Notes under the pieces: generated by a model
What the model was told of the DNA's origin: nothing
The model's database searches: none
What the model saw: the letters and a program-made list of their open reading frames with translations, nothing else
NCBI RefSeq assembly: GCF_011752625.1
Contig: NZ_VWXD01000004.1
Coordinates: forward strand, 310,001-374,000
Direction: 5' to 3'
Source: Candidatus Pantoea formicae
GTDB taxonomy: Bacteria > Pseudomonadota > Gammaproteobacteria > Enterobacterales > Enterobacteriaceae
Length of the DNA: 64,000 nucleotides
Part shown: in pieces, positions 9,095-18,458 of the stretch
Layout of the letters: each line of letters opens with the position of its first letter
Numbering within the stretch: position 1 is the first letter of the stretch
Made by a program: the position numbers and the translations under genes

Positions 9095-9987
9095 GTGCTG
9101 GCATCCGACGGTTTCATTTTGCTGCTGGCGTTGGATTTCACGCTGCGCACGTGTTCTTCCAGCTCTTCAAAGGAGGGGCGTTCGCAGGTAAAAATGGTTT
9201 TGCGGCCAAACTCCACCGCAATTTGTGGCGCATAGCCATTCAGGCTTGAGAGCAGCGTGACCTTAATGCACTGCAAAATTTTCACCTGATCGCCGCTTTT
9301 TTGTCGCAACAGCGTGGCCAATGGCAAGACGAAACCGTATGCCAGCAGGATGCCAAGAAAGGTCCCCACCATGGCATGGGCGATCAATACCCCCAGTTCT
9401 GATGCCGGGCGATCGGCCGCGGCGAGCGCATTGACGACCCCCATCACGGCCGCAACGATACCAAAGGCCGGAAAGCCATCCCCCAGGGTATTTAAACTAT
9501 TGGCGGGGACCTCTAACTCCTCTTCGCAGGTCTCGATCTCTTCATCCATTAACGCTTCGATTTCATGCGCGTTCATGCTGCCCGCAATCATTAAGCGGAA
9601 ATAATCCAGTACGAAATTTCGCAGCATAGGGTCGTTCATCAAGCGCGGGTAGGCGCTGAAAATGTCACTGCTCTCCGGCTCTTCAATATCCTTCTCCAGT
9701 GACATTAGCCCCTGAACCCGACTTTTCGACAGCAGTAGAAAGAGCAATGCCATTAAATCCATATACACGGCTTTGTTATAACTGCGCCCGACAAATAACT
9801 TCACCAGCGCTTTTCCGGTCGCCTTTAACGCTTTCAGGTTGTTGCCGACTAAAAACGCGCCAATGCCAGCCCCGCCAATAATCAGCAACTCAATAGGCTG
9901 AAACAGGGCAGCCATTTGCCCGCCGGCCAGCATAAACCCACCAAACACAGTAGAAATAACAATGAGATAGCCAAATATCACTAACAC
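9091..9987 (-). CDS. motA: Flagellar stator protein MotA
   Basis: A 298-residue MotA with four predicted membrane helices (near residues 2-22, 30-50, 170-190 and 200-220) and a cytoplasmic loop carrying the charged residues that interact with FliG. The segments GDGFPAFGIVAAVMGVVNAL and HAMVGTFLGILLAYGFVLPLA are family signatures. Translation starts at GTG, with AAGGAG spaced 5 nt; no ATG is available nearby. A GC-rich hairpin (GCCCGCG with CGCGGGC) lies in the 84-nt flhC-motA gap. It is the first gene of the motA-motB-cheA-cheW block. Confidence 0.96.
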   Translation of the reverse strand: MLVIFGYLIVISTVFGGFMLAGGQMAALFQPIELLIIGGAGIGAFLVGNNLKALKATGKALVKLFVGRSYNKAVYMDLMALLFLLLSKSRVQGLMSLEKDIEEPESSDIFSAYPRLMNDPMLRNFVLDYFRLMIAGSMNAHEIEALMDEEIETCEEELEVPANSLNTLGDGFPAFGIVAAVMGVVNALAAADRPASELGVLIAHAMVGTFLGILLAYGFVLPLATLLRQKSGDQVKILQCIKVTLLSSLNGYAPQIAVEFGRKTIFTCERPSFEELEEHVRSVKSNASSKMKPSDAST

Positions 9988-10071
9988 AGTTGCTCCTTAT
10001 TATTTTATAGCCCGCGCGTTGCTACCGACGCGGGCATATGACTTTCTTGTCACCGGGAAAGCCTCGCCACC

Positions 10072-10638
10072 TCAGGCAGGTATAGGCATGAAGGCGGCAG
10101 TTAAGCTCTGTTGTGTACTCACCTGAGATTTCTTTAACGCGCGTGAGGGTGGGCTGCACAAACTGCAGGTAAAGGGGTTCTTAATATTCTCGGTGATGAC
10201 GACAAATCCCCCCTGGCAAATACGGCATGCTTTGCGTGAAACAATTCCACAGTCAATAAAGCGCAATAATGTCCATGCGCGCGTCAGGTCTAGCACCGGT
10301 TTTTCATGGCTTTGTGCATAGCACTGTTCCAGATAAAGACGATAGGTTTTCATCAGCACATTGATCGAAGGCCCTTTTTCCGTCTTCATTAAATAGAGGT
10401 AGATGTTATAAAACATGGAAGAGTGAATATTCTGCTCCCACGACATAAACCAATCCTCAGAAAAGGGCAGCATCCCTTTGGGCGGTGGGCAGCCACGAAG
10501 CTCTTTATATAAGCGTAATAATCGACGCCGACTCAATGAGGTTTCAGATTCCAGAATCTGCATGCGCGCACCTAAAGAGATTAATTCCATTGCCACATGA
10601 ACTTCATGTACTTCCTGCAACAAGTTCTTCTCACACAT
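10072..10638 (-). CDS. flhC: Flagellar transcriptional activator FlhC
   Basis: A 188-residue FlhC subunit of the FlhD4C2 master regulator that switches on class 2 flagellar operons. It has the family core with ISLGARMQILESETSLSRRRLLRLYKE and CPPPKGMLPFSEDWF, and the zinc-binding cysteines CRIC and CSLC near residues 138-161. The ATG follows GAGGAGG. It lies 10 nt after flhD. The C-terminal tail after the second Cys pair diverges from E. coli FlhC. The local DNA is AT-richer than the structural gene operons. Confidence 0.95.
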   Translation of the reverse strand: MCEKNLLQEVHEVHVAMELISLGARMQILESETSLSRRRLLRLYKELRGCPPPKGMLPFSEDWFMSWEQNIHSSMFYNIYLYLMKTEKGPSINVLMKTYRLYLEQCYAQSHEKPVLDLTRAWTLLRFIDCGIVSRKACRICQGGFVVITENIKNPFTCSLCSPPSRALKKSQVSTQQSLTAAFMPIPA

Positions 10639-10648
10639 TTAGCCCTCC

Positions 10649-10990
10649 TCAGTCTGCGGTTGCAGGATCTTTATTGAGTGAATTAAGTAAATCCGTGGAC
10701 AAAATAATACCGGTGTGAATTTTTTGCAGCGCCTCAATGCGGGAGTCCTTCGTCAGATTATCAATCAGGACTTCATCATCAATACGTAATCGGCAGATAA
10801 ACTGGTTAGTGGACGAAAGTTTCATCAACTGTGGTAACGTCAGAGACTTAATATTATCGGTCGTTGCTTCTGATAATCCCAAACGAAAACCCGCTGCATA
10901 CTTGTCTTGTCTAATTAGCTGTTGCGCCAGTAGAAGGTAAGATAAATTCATATCATGGATATGTTGTAGATACTCATCAAAGTTAGACAT
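10649..10990 (-). CDS. flhD: Flagellar transcriptional activator FlhD
   Basis: A 113-residue FlhD. The motif HIHDMNLSYLLLAQQLIRQDK and the later LTLPQLMKLSSTNQFICRLR and IHTGIILSTDLLNSLN match the family throughout. The open frame extends to 11014, but the ATG at 10990 follows TAAGGTG with a 6-nt spacer and aligns with other FlhD starts. Together with FlhC it binds class 2 promoters. The gene is preceded by a 288-nt AT-rich leader and then by fliA on the same strand, an unusual neighbour. Confidence 0.95.
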   Translation of the reverse strand: MSNFDEYLQHIHDMNLSYLLLAQQLIRQDKYAAGFRLGLSEATTDNIKSLTLPQLMKLSSTNQFICRLRIDDEVLIDNLTKDSRIEALQKIHTGIILSTDLLNSLNKDPATAD

Positions 10991-11278
10991 TGATAACACC
11001 TTAACCTTTATCATTCTTAACAGGGTTCATTAAAAGAGAAATAGTGATTCCTCGGTTGATGCTGATAATCGCCAACGCTACTCAGGTTGAATTGAGAGCG
11101 GTATAAACGCGCGATCGAGCCGCATCCAGCAATAGAAAAATGATATCAATCAGAATTTTCACAACAATACGTCCGAAAACCCCTACAACATAACCACATG
11201 ATAAATATTAAAAATAATATTATTAAATGTTATTAATGCTCATCAATCCACTTTAGTATCTGAAATCAAGAGAATAAT
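10991..11278 (-). promoter_or_regulatory. flhDC upstream regulatory region
   Basis: This 288-nt AT-rich gap separates fliA from flhD on the same strand and must hold the flhDC control region unless fliA reads through. Enterobacterial flhDC genes have long untranslated leaders that integrate many regulators. No -10/-35 pair could be fixed by eye. A very AT-rich stretch at about 11200-11235 (ATAAATATTAAAAATAATAT) is a plausible H-NS or promoter region. Confidence 0.45.
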
Positions 11279-12007
11279 TCAAACTGGACAATCACAATCC
11301 ATACGGCTACGCAATCTCTTTATCGCCAGACTGTGAAGCTGACTCACTCGCGTTTCGGTGATATTCATAATCAAGGATATCTCCCGCATATTCAGATCGT
11401 ACTGATAATAGAACTGCAGTATTCTCTGCTCACGCTCTGGGATAAAGCTGATATGCTCGGTAATACGTGATACCAAATCCTTTTGTATTGACTGATGTAC
11501 TGGGTTCAGTAACTCATGCTCATCATCAGGGTGTTCCCAAAGATCGTCATAACTTTCTTGTAACTCATCAATCGAGTAAATTTGGCTGTTGTTGCTATCA
11601 GCCAGCATCTGCTGAAACGTCTGAATGGATACCCCCATGCGTTCCGCGATATCCATTTCACTCGCGCTGCTTCCTTTTTCTTGCTCAACACGGCTAATAA
11701 TGGCTGCGATTTCGCGTGAATGGGTCCTGACACGTCTGGGCACCCAATCACGCTCGCGGAGTTCATCCATTAATGCCCATCTTACACGCTGGGTAATCCA
11801 AGCGCTGATAGTCACTCCTTTATTGGCATCAAAACTATCTACTGCCGAAATAAACCCTATTGCACCCGCTTGGATTAAATCATCAAATTCGACACTGGCA
11901 GGTAAACGTTTTTGTAATCGCAACACTTCCTGCCTGACTAAACTTTGATATTTAGACCACAGCGCCTCTTTATTATCTAACCCAACATCCGTATAGAGCC
12001 CATCCAT
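11279..12007 (-). CDS. fliA: RNA polymerase sigma-28 factor FliA
   Basis: A 242-residue sigma-28. Region 2 includes LPASVEFDDLIQAGAIGFISAV and DELRERDWVPRRVR; region 4 contains FIPEREQRILQFYYQYDLNMREI and the helix-turn-helix TETRVSQLHSLAIKRLRSR. The frame opens at a GTG at 12019, but the ATG at 12007 aligns with other FliA proteins and has GGTGA upstream. It directs class 3 transcription and is held by FlgM. It lies between a chemoreceptor gene and flhD, not beside fliC, with no fliZ. The region 4 recognition segment and the tail (MDCDCPV) differ clearly from E. coli. Confidence 0.95.
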   Translation of the reverse strand: MDGLYTDVGLDNKEALWSKYQSLVRQEVLRLQKRLPASVEFDDLIQAGAIGFISAVDSFDANKGVTISAWITQRVRWALMDELRERDWVPRRVRTHSREIAAIISRVEQEKGSSASEMDIAERMGVSIQTFQQMLADSNNSQIYSIDELQESYDDLWEHPDDEHELLNPVHQSIQKDLVSRITEHISFIPEREQRILQFYYQYDLNMREISLIMNITETRVSQLHSLAIKRLRSRMDCDCPV

Positions 12008-12165
12008 ATTGTCACCCACCCAATATTATTTACATAAAGTATCAAATGAAAGTAAACAATCGCATAGCGCAATAAGGCCGAACAAAAACAAGCATTTTAA
12101 TTCATTGAAGAACTCAAGATTAAAGATATAAAGAGAGCATGAGCAAAATCCTGCATATTATTTAT

Positions 12166-13803
12166 TTAAAAGCTCTCCCACTGTACATTCTCTTTTTTCG
12201 ATAAGGGCTCCTGACGCTTACTGGCGGTTTTTACGTCCGGGCGAGTGTGTTGGACCGTGCCTTCACTGCTCAACACGAATTGTGCCACCAGTTTTTCCAG
12301 GGCATCCGATTGGGCTTCTAACCCTCCTGCCGCCATCGCTGCCTCTTCAACCATGGCCGCATTTTGTTGCGTCACCAAATCCATCTCATTCACCGCCTGA
12401 GAAATCTGGTTGATGCCGGTACTTTGCTCATCCGAGGCGGAAGTGATCTCCCCCATAATCTGTCTGACCTGTGCCACCGAGCTGACAATATCCTGCATCA
12501 CCACGCTGGCTTGATTTACCTGACGTGAGCCGGTATCCATATTACTGACGCAGGTTTGAATGAGTTGATTGATCTCTTTTGCCGCATCGGCACTGCGTTT
12601 CGCGAGGTTGCGTACTTCTTCTGCCACTACCGCAAAGCCGCGCCCCTGTTCGCCTGCACGCGCCGCTTCAACGGCGGCATTCAGTGCCAGGATATTGGTT
12701 TGGTTGGCGATGCTGTCGATCACGCCATTGATATCGGCAATCTGACGTGAGCTGACGATAATTTGCGCCATGATCTGTTCCAGACTCAGCATCACATTGC
12801 CGCCTTGCTGGGCATTATCACTGGCGCTTTCTGCCAACTGACGCGCGGTATGGGCATTGTCGGCATTTTGCCGCACCGTAGTTTTAATCTCCTCCATACT
12901 GGCGGCGGTCTGTTGCAAGGAAGCGGCCTGCTCTTCCGTGCGTGCTGACAAATCACTGTTTCCCTGCGCAATTTCCTGCGCATTGGTGTGAATATGCAGC
13001 ACGCTTTCGCGAATGCTGAGAATCGTATCCGTCAGTGATACCCGCATCTGCTCCAGTTCGCCCAGCATGGTGCCAATTTCGTTCGCGCTGCCGATCTCCA
13101 CACGGCGGCTGAGATCGCCCGCTGAAACGCGCTTCAACACCTCCACCGTACTTTCCATCCGACGCACCAGCGTATGGCGCAACCAGATACGCACCGTAAT
13201 CAGCAGCACAACAGCCAGTATCGTCACGATGATGCCAATGGCGATCATGTAGCGATAATTGGCGGCTGCAGTGCTGATATAGTCCTGATTTTGTGAGAAG
13301 TTTATTTGGTTATACGCTTCGATACGCTGATTCAACGTCGTCCGCAGCTTTAATTCCCCTTCTAACGAACCGCGATAACTTTCATTGCGTTGTAAATGGT
13401 CCATTTTCATCTGAACCACATCGTAAACCGCTTTAAAAGCTGTATTCACCTCTTCTGCCGCTTTCGTCTCTTCCTGGCTATTAAAAGGGGAGCTCATGAA
13501 CTGCTCCATATCCTCACCGGCACTTTGCAGTATTCTGGCTGTGGTTTGCAGAAGATCCGTTGAGGCGGTTTCCCCTTGGGCCAGCAGTAGCATAATGCCA
13601 TTGGTGTTCGCCAGCGCAGCGCTGATATTGTAGGCAGCATCGCGCATCTGGTTATTACTGTAAGATGAGATTTGAGTCTTTTTAAAATTCTCGTTATTCG
13701 CCCAAGAATTAAAAACAGAAAAAGAAATAGTGGAAAACAGTACCACCGCAAATAAAACAATAATCATGCTGATTGCGGTATATATTTTTAATTTATTCAA
13801 CAT
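12166..13803 (-). CDS. Methyl-accepting chemotaxis protein
   Basis: A 545-residue transmembrane chemoreceptor. The order is TM1 (about 8-28), a periplasmic four-helix-type sensor (about 29-185), TM2 (about 188-208), HAMP, then the coiled-coil signalling domain with the hairpin tip SIANQTNILALNAAVEAARAGEQGRGFAVVAEEVRNLAKRSA. The protein ends in VQWESF, a variant of the NWETF pentapeptide that tethers CheR. The ATG at 13803 was preferred over an upstream GTG. It follows flgL by 45 nt and is probably co-transcribed with flgKL from a sigma-28 promoter. The ligand is unknown. Confidence 0.93.
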   Translation of the reverse strand: MLNKLKIYTAISMIIVLFAVVLFSTISFSVFNSWANNENFKKTQISSYSNNQMRDAAYNISAALANTNGIMLLLAQGETASTDLLQTTARILQSAGEDMEQFMSSPFNSQEETKAAEEVNTAFKAVYDVVQMKMDHLQRNESYRGSLEGELKLRTTLNQRIEAYNQINFSQNQDYISTAAANYRYMIAIGIIVTILAVVLLITVRIWLRHTLVRRMESTVEVLKRVSAGDLSRRVEIGSANEIGTMLGELEQMRVSLTDTILSIRESVLHIHTNAQEIAQGNSDLSARTEEQAASLQQTAASMEEIKTTVRQNADNAHTARQLAESASDNAQQGGNVMLSLEQIMAQIIVSSRQIADINGVIDSIANQTNILALNAAVEAARAGEQGRGFAVVAEEVRNLAKRSADAAKEINQLIQTCVSNMDTGSRQVNQASVVMQDIVSSVAQVRQIMGEITSASDEQSTGINQISQAVNEMDLVTQQNAAMVEEAAMAAGGLEAQSDALEKLVAQFVLSSEGTVQHTRPDVKTASKRQEPLSKKENVQWESF

Positions 13804-13848
13804 AGGGTTCACTCTCGCGCTACACGATAATTATTCACAAAGGGGAGG

Positions 13849-14742
13849 TTAGAATTTATTGAAAAGATTCATTTTCTGCATTGACTGGAAAACCATCATT
13901 GATGCACTCAGTGCATATTCCGACATTTTCGAATCCATAATCAGAGATGTCATGGTGCCGTAATCTGCGCCAATCGCATTTTGCACTTTCACGATGGTAT
14001 CGTTAATCAGGCTATCACCGTTGAGATCCAGACTATCCAGCTGCTGCAAATTCGTCCCCAATTCTGCCTGGGCCTTTCCTAACCTATCGATACCGCTATC
14101 CAGTGCCAGGCTGGCAGCACTTAACGCTTTTTCCAGCTCGGCTTTGTCGATAGGGTCGCGTTCTAACTCCGCGACTGCTTTATCCAGATGTGCAAAGATA
14201 TCGCCAAATACCGCATCCCCTAATCGACTGACCTGCATAGTGGTGCCGTCTGCCACGGTTTGCTGCCGAGCTTCATTTCCTCCCTGATAGTTACCAGCAG
14301 CATCAAAAGGAGCCGTATCGCTATGATAACCTGAAAAAATATAACGACCCTGGCTGTCACGGGTGTTCGCGAGATTAAACAGGGAACCGCGCAAACCCGA
14401 CATCTCCTTGGCGAGCGACTGACGGTCATCATCGTTATAGCTGCCGTTTTGTGCCGCAATCACTTTCTCTTTCAGGCTGGTTTGAATCGTCCCCACGCCG
14501 CTGAGAATCCCCTCTTCATGCTCCATCGCATTGCGCGCGCTGGTCCGTACGCTGCGATAGAGTTCAAGTTTGGCCAGGGCGTCCTGATGCTTGACCGCAT
14601 CTGTGGCACCTTGCGGATCATCCGAGGCACGTAATAATGATTTACCCGCCGAGAGTCGCAAATATATTTCATTATTATCGCTGACGCGTTTAGACATACT
14701 TTCTGCATTCTGTTTAAACATATACATCGTGCTTAAGCGCAT
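13849..14742 (-). CDS. flgL: Hook-filament junction protein FlgL (HAP3)
   Basis: A 297-residue FlgL, somewhat shorter than the roughly 317 residues of E. coli. The N-terminal helix (MRLSTMYMFKQNAESMSKRV) and the C-terminal coiled-coil (LIMDSKMSEYALSASMMVFQSMQKMNLF) are the flagellin-like D0/D1 parts. RYIFSGYHSDTAPFD is a family signature. It joins FlgK to the filament and is exported by the type III apparatus with FlgN as chaperone. It lies 11 nt downstream of flgK. Confidence 0.94.
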   Translation of the reverse strand: MRLSTMYMFKQNAESMSKRVSDNNEIYLRLSAGKSLLRASDDPQGATDAVKHQDALAKLELYRSVRTSARNAMEHEEGILSGVGTIQTSLKEKVIAAQNGSYNDDDRQSLAKEMSGLRGSLFNLANTRDSQGRYIFSGYHSDTAPFDAAGNYQGGNEARQQTVADGTTMQVSRLGDAVFGDIFAHLDKAVAELERDPIDKAELEKALSAASLALDSGIDRLGKAQAELGTNLQQLDSLDLNGDSLINDTIVKVQNAIGADYGTMTSLIMDSKMSEYALSASMMVFQSMQKMNLFNKF

Positions 14743-14753
14743 ATCTGACTCCT

Positions 14754-16388
14754 TTATTTAATCGCCAGCAGCGTGTCAAATAATGTGGTGGCTGTTTTTA
14801 AAATCTGGCTATTGGCTTGGTAGTACTGCATAAACATCTGCATATTGACCATCTCTTCATTCATATCCACGCCACTTAACGACTGCTGAGTATTAAATTT
14901 TTCATCGAGATCAATTTTTGCGGATTCAAGGCCGGTATTCACTGCGCGGGCATTCGAACCAAGGGTGCCGACCAGTTGGGTGTAGGCGTCGTTCAAGGTA
15001 TTTTTGCCGATCAGTTCTTCATCCTGAATTTTTAGCATCAGTTCCAGATTCTTATTATTGGAGCTGCCGCCCGCGGGATCGTCCGACGCGGCAAATTTGC
15101 TGGCGCTGTCGAGCGCACGACCTATTCCCGTTGCGGCTCCCGCCATCGGGTTAAGGTTAAAGCTGTCACCGGCATTGACGCCGCCGGGCAAATCAATCTC
15201 AATTCCGTCGAAAGCCAGCATGCCGCCAGTCACCGTAGCGGGCACCGTGCGGCCATCCGCGCCCGTCACATTCCAGTTCGCACCATCAAAACTGACTGTG
15301 TAATCCTCCGCATTGACCGCTGGGTAATCGGTCACCCGTATCGAATCTAACCGGCCACTACCGGTATTTTTGCTGTTAGCGAGCGCTTTGATGTCGGGTA
15401 ATGAAAACAGATCCTGACCGGGATTGCCGTCCGCATCGAAACCGGCGTGATGCTGCGCATTTAAACGGTTTGCCATCATAAAGGCGATCTGGTTCAGCTC
15501 GTTGCGCGCCACGGCCAGGTCATCATTGCGGAATTTAAATAATCCGGCCAGTCGTCCTTTGGTGATGCTGGTTTCACTGATTAAAGAGGGCTTGCCATCG
15601 CTGCCCACATAAGAAACCACAATTTTGCCGGGATCGCTGGCGGAGGGGGAGGCGGTTAATTGATAGGCGCTGTCACCGGCGACCAGCGGACGACCATCAG
15701 CCAGCATGACATCCACGCGACCAGAGGCTCTGTCTTCCGTGACCTCGATACCGACCTGCTCACTGAGTTTTTCCAGCAGTCCGTCACGTTGGTCTAGCAA
15801 ATCGGCTGGCGGGGTCCCGCCCTGTGCATGGACGCGTTCCAACTGCTTATTGATGTTGGCTAACTGTTCGGTGGTGTTGTTGATGTCCTTCACGCTCTGT
15901 TCGATTTGCGTGTTGGTACTCTTCTCCAGCCCATCCAGTTTTTTGCCGCTGTCGTTGAAGCGCTGCGTTAACACGCCGAGGGCGCTAAACAGAGAAGAAC
16001 GAGCCGGGCCATCAGAAGCATCCCCGCTCAGGGTGGCCATCGCTTTAAACAGGTTGTTGAGTGAAACCGACACGTTATCCGATTCATCACCCAGCATGTT
16101 GTCAATTTCCGACAACTGTTCATGGCGGCCTTTCAGCCCAGCCCACTGGCTGATTGAGCCTCGCAGTTGCGAATTGGCGAAAGCATCATAAGCGCGATCC
16201 ACCCCATTGACCCGAGCACCATAACCGAAGAATCCCAGGGAGGTGTTCAGCCCCCCCGATTCACCGATTAAAATATTGCGGCGGCTGTAGTTGTCGGACA
16301 TGCCATTGGTGAGATTGCTGCCCACCACGCTCAGGGCCGCTTGCCCGGTACTCAAGCCACTTCTGGCTAAATTAAACAGGTTGTTCAT
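14754..16388 (-). CDS. flgK: Hook-associated protein FlgK (HAP1)
   Basis: A 544-residue FlgK. The N-terminus NLFNLARSGLSTGQAALSVVGSNLTN and C-terminus GVDMNEEMVNMQMFMQYYQANSQILKTATTLFDTLLAIK carry the conserved axial-protein motifs. It forms the first hook-filament junction layer. A putative FliA promoter lies 40-66 nt upstream of the start in the 75-nt gap after flgJ, so flgK-flgL-receptor would form a class 3 operon separable from the flgB-J operon. Confidence 0.95.
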   Translation of the reverse strand: MNNLFNLARSGLSTGQAALSVVGSNLTNGMSDNYSRRNILIGESGGLNTSLGFFGYGARVNGVDRAYDAFANSQLRGSISQWAGLKGRHEQLSEIDNMLGDESDNVSVSLNNLFKAMATLSGDASDGPARSSLFSALGVLTQRFNDSGKKLDGLEKSTNTQIEQSVKDINNTTEQLANINKQLERVHAQGGTPPADLLDQRDGLLEKLSEQVGIEVTEDRASGRVDVMLADGRPLVAGDSAYQLTASPSASDPGKIVVSYVGSDGKPSLISETSITKGRLAGLFKFRNDDLAVARNELNQIAFMMANRLNAQHHAGFDADGNPGQDLFSLPDIKALANSKNTGSGRLDSIRVTDYPAVNAEDYTVSFDGANWNVTGADGRTVPATVTGGMLAFDGIEIDLPGGVNAGDSFNLNPMAGAATGIGRALDSASKFAASDDPAGGSSNNKNLELMLKIQDEELIGKNTLNDAYTQLVGTLGSNARAVNTGLESAKIDLDEKFNTQQSLSGVDMNEEMVNMQMFMQYYQANSQILKTATTLFDTLLAIK

Positions 16389-16427
16389 CGCTTCTCACCG
16401 CTGATGTTAATGGTTGCGTTATAACTT

Positions 16428-16454
16428 TCATCGGTGATTAGAAAATTCTCTAAA
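16428..16454 (-). promoter_or_regulatory. Putative FliA (sigma-28) promoter of flgK
   Basis: On the minus strand TTTA (16454-16451) is followed by exactly 15 nt and then ACCGATGA (16435-16428), ending 39 nt before the flgK ATG. The spacing equals the E. coli sigma-28 spacing (TAAA-N15-GCCGATAA), and the same variant core CCGATG recurs before flgM, fliC and fliD. Confidence 0.7.
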
Positions 16455-16463
16455 ACACCCTGA

Positions 16464-17348
16464 TTAAAATATTTTGGTGAGGTCGCTTTGATAGGCGGAA
16501 GAACGCTGTTGTAGCGTGGCTTTGACCTTTTTGATCAGAGAGATGAGCTTGTCGGCATAAGCGGGATCGGTGGCATAGCCTCCCGCTTGTAAGGCACTCG
16601 CCCCCTGTTCTGCTGAGCTTGCGCCCACCACCAATCGGTAGCGCGGATTATTGAGCAACAGCGCAGCGTAATCCCTTAGCCCCTGTTCGTAAGAGTCATA
16701 GACGCGAAACACTGCTTTCACCTGCTGTTTCACACCATTGATGTATTCGCTGGTGGTAATTTCGCTGGTTTTACCTCGCCACCCAGCAGTGGCTTTGATG
16801 CCAAACAGGTTATGGCTGGGTGAGCCATCCGCAGCGGGAATTTCGCGCACTCCCCAGCCGGACTCCAGCGCGGCTTGCGCCACAATCAAATGGGGATGTA
16901 AGCCAGTTTGCTGCGCGATCTTTTGCGCGGACGGCAACAGGCGAGCGATAAAAGGATGGTTGCTCTCGGTCGCGAGCGGCGAGGCGAAGGGCGCAGGTAA
17001 ACGAAGAGGGGCACTGGCACTGTGCCGTGGCGATACGCTCCCCCTTGCACCCCCACTCCCGCCCCCTGCTTGCTGCACAATCAGTTCAGCAAACCCTAAC
17101 TGGCCGCTGCGGGCGACCTCTTGCGCCACTTGCTGATCGTGCATCGCCATAAACATGTCTGAAGAGGCACTGTGCATGAGTTCATCCTTAAAGGTGGCAT
17201 CACGCATACTTTTCATCATCATCTGCACAAAGATGCCCTCCATTTGCTGCGCCGCGGCGCGCAGCGCTTCAGGCGAGGCACGTTTCGCTTCACGCTTGAG
17301 GGCATCCAGTGAACGCAAATCAAAGGCGGGCTGATTTTGAATCGTCAT
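16464..17348 (-). CDS. flgJ: Flagellar rod assembly protein/muramidase FlgJ
   Basis: A 294-residue FlgJ. The N-terminal rod-cap domain (LKREAKRASPEALRAAAQQMEGIFVQMMMKSMRDA) is joined through a Ser/Ala/Pro linker (about residues 105-130) to a glucosaminidase-like domain with LIVAQAALESGWG bearing the catalytic Glu. It caps the growing rod and locally hydrolyses peptidoglycan. Its ATG overlaps the flgI stop by one base (TGATG). It ends the flgB-flgJ operon. Confidence 0.95.
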   Translation of the reverse strand: MTIQNQPAFDLRSLDALKREAKRASPEALRAAAQQMEGIFVQMMMKSMRDATFKDELMHSASSDMFMAMHDQQVAQEVARSGQLGFAELIVQQAGGGSGGARGSVSPRHSASAPLRLPAPFASPLATESNHPFIARLLPSAQKIAQQTGLHPHLIVAQAALESGWGVREIPAADGSPSHNLFGIKATAGWRGKTSEITTSEYINGVKQQVKAVFRVYDSYEQGLRDYAALLLNNPRYRLVVGASSAEQGASALQAGGYATDPAYADKLISLIKKVKATLQQRSSAYQSDLTKIF

Positions 17349-18451
17349 CAGTCAATCTCCAACCGCGCACGCAGACAACCGGCATTCTTCATCGCTTGTA
17401 GAATCGACATCAACTCATTCGGCGTGGCGCCTAGCGTGTTCAGCGCCCGCACCACATTGTTGAGGTCGGTGCTACTGCGCACATGCTGTAGCGAGCCGCC
17501 ACTGTCGCGTACCGAGATATCGGTTTGTGGCGTAATCACGGTTTCTCCCCCCGCAAACGGCGTGGTGGGCTGGTTGACTGCCGCGTTTTGCACCACTTCC
17601 ACCGACAGCGATCCATGCGCCACCGCGCAGCTCTCAAGCGACACATGGCGATTCATCACCACCGAGCCGGTGCGCGAGTTGACGATCACCTTAGCGTCCT
17701 GCACGGCAACGCGCAGGGGAATGTCCTGAATGTTGGCGAGAAAGCGCACGCGTGCCGGTCCATCTGCCGGGGCAAACAGGCGCACGGTACGTGCATCTTC
17801 CGCTAAAGCAGCCCCACCGCTGAAGCGCTGGTTGATCGCGTCACTGATCTGCTGCGCCAGAGAGAAATCAGAGCGCACCAACTGCAACCGCACCACGCTC
17901 TGACTAGCAAAATCATTCGGCACTTCGCGTTCAACCGTGGCCCCGGCATTGATCCTCCCGCCATTAAGCTGGTTGACCTGCACTCGGCTGCCACCAGACT
18001 GCGCACCCGCCCCTGAGATCAGCACGTTGCCCTGCGCCATGGCATAGATCTGGTTGTCGGCGGCTTTCAGCGGCGTCATCAGCAACGTGCCACCACGCAG
18101 GCTTTTCGCATTACCGAGGGAGGAAACCAAAATATCCAGCTTATCGCCGGAGCGGGCAAAGGCTGGCAGTTCCGCCGTCACCATCACGGCGGCGATATTC
18201 TTTAACTGCATGTTGGTACCAGGCGGCACGGTGATACCGAGCTGAGACAGCATGTTGCTCAAACTCTGGCCGGTAAACGGTGCCTGCATCGTCTGATCGC
18301 CGGTGCCATCTAAACCCACGACCAAGCCGTAGCCCATCAGCGCGTTCGAACGTACGCCCTGCACCGTGACCAGATCGCGGATGCGCTCTGCCTGCGCCTG
18401 CAAACTAAACAGCGCCATACTGACGATAAAAACAACAAAGGCTTTGTTCAT
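17348..18451 (-). CDS. flgI: Flagellar P-ring protein FlgI
   Basis: A 367-residue P-ring protein with a cleavable signal peptide ([21 protein letters not shown]). The mature start [31 protein letters not shown] and the internal [25 protein letters not shown] are diagnostic. It assembles around the rod in the peptidoglycan layer, helped by the chaperone FlgA. Only 7 nt separates it from flgH. Confidence 0.96.
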   Translation of the reverse strand: MNKAFVVFIVSMALFSLQAQAERIRDLVTVQGVRSNALMGYGLVVGLDGTGDQTMQAPFTGQSLSNMLSQLGITVPPGTNMQLKNIAAVMVTAELPAFARSGDKLDILVSSLGNAKSLRGGTLLMTPLKAADNQIYAMAQGNVLISGAGAQSGGSRVQVNQLNGGRINAGATVEREVPNDFASQSVVRLQLVRSDFSLAQQISDAINQRFSGGAALAEDARTVRLFAPADGPARVRFLANIQDIPLRVAVQDAKVIVNSRTGSVVMNRHVSLESCAVAHGSLSVEVVQNAAVNQPTTPFAGGETVITPQTDISVRDSGGSLQHVRSSTDLNNVVRALNTLGATPNELMSILQAMKNAGCLRARLEID

Positions 18452-18458
18452 GATGTTC

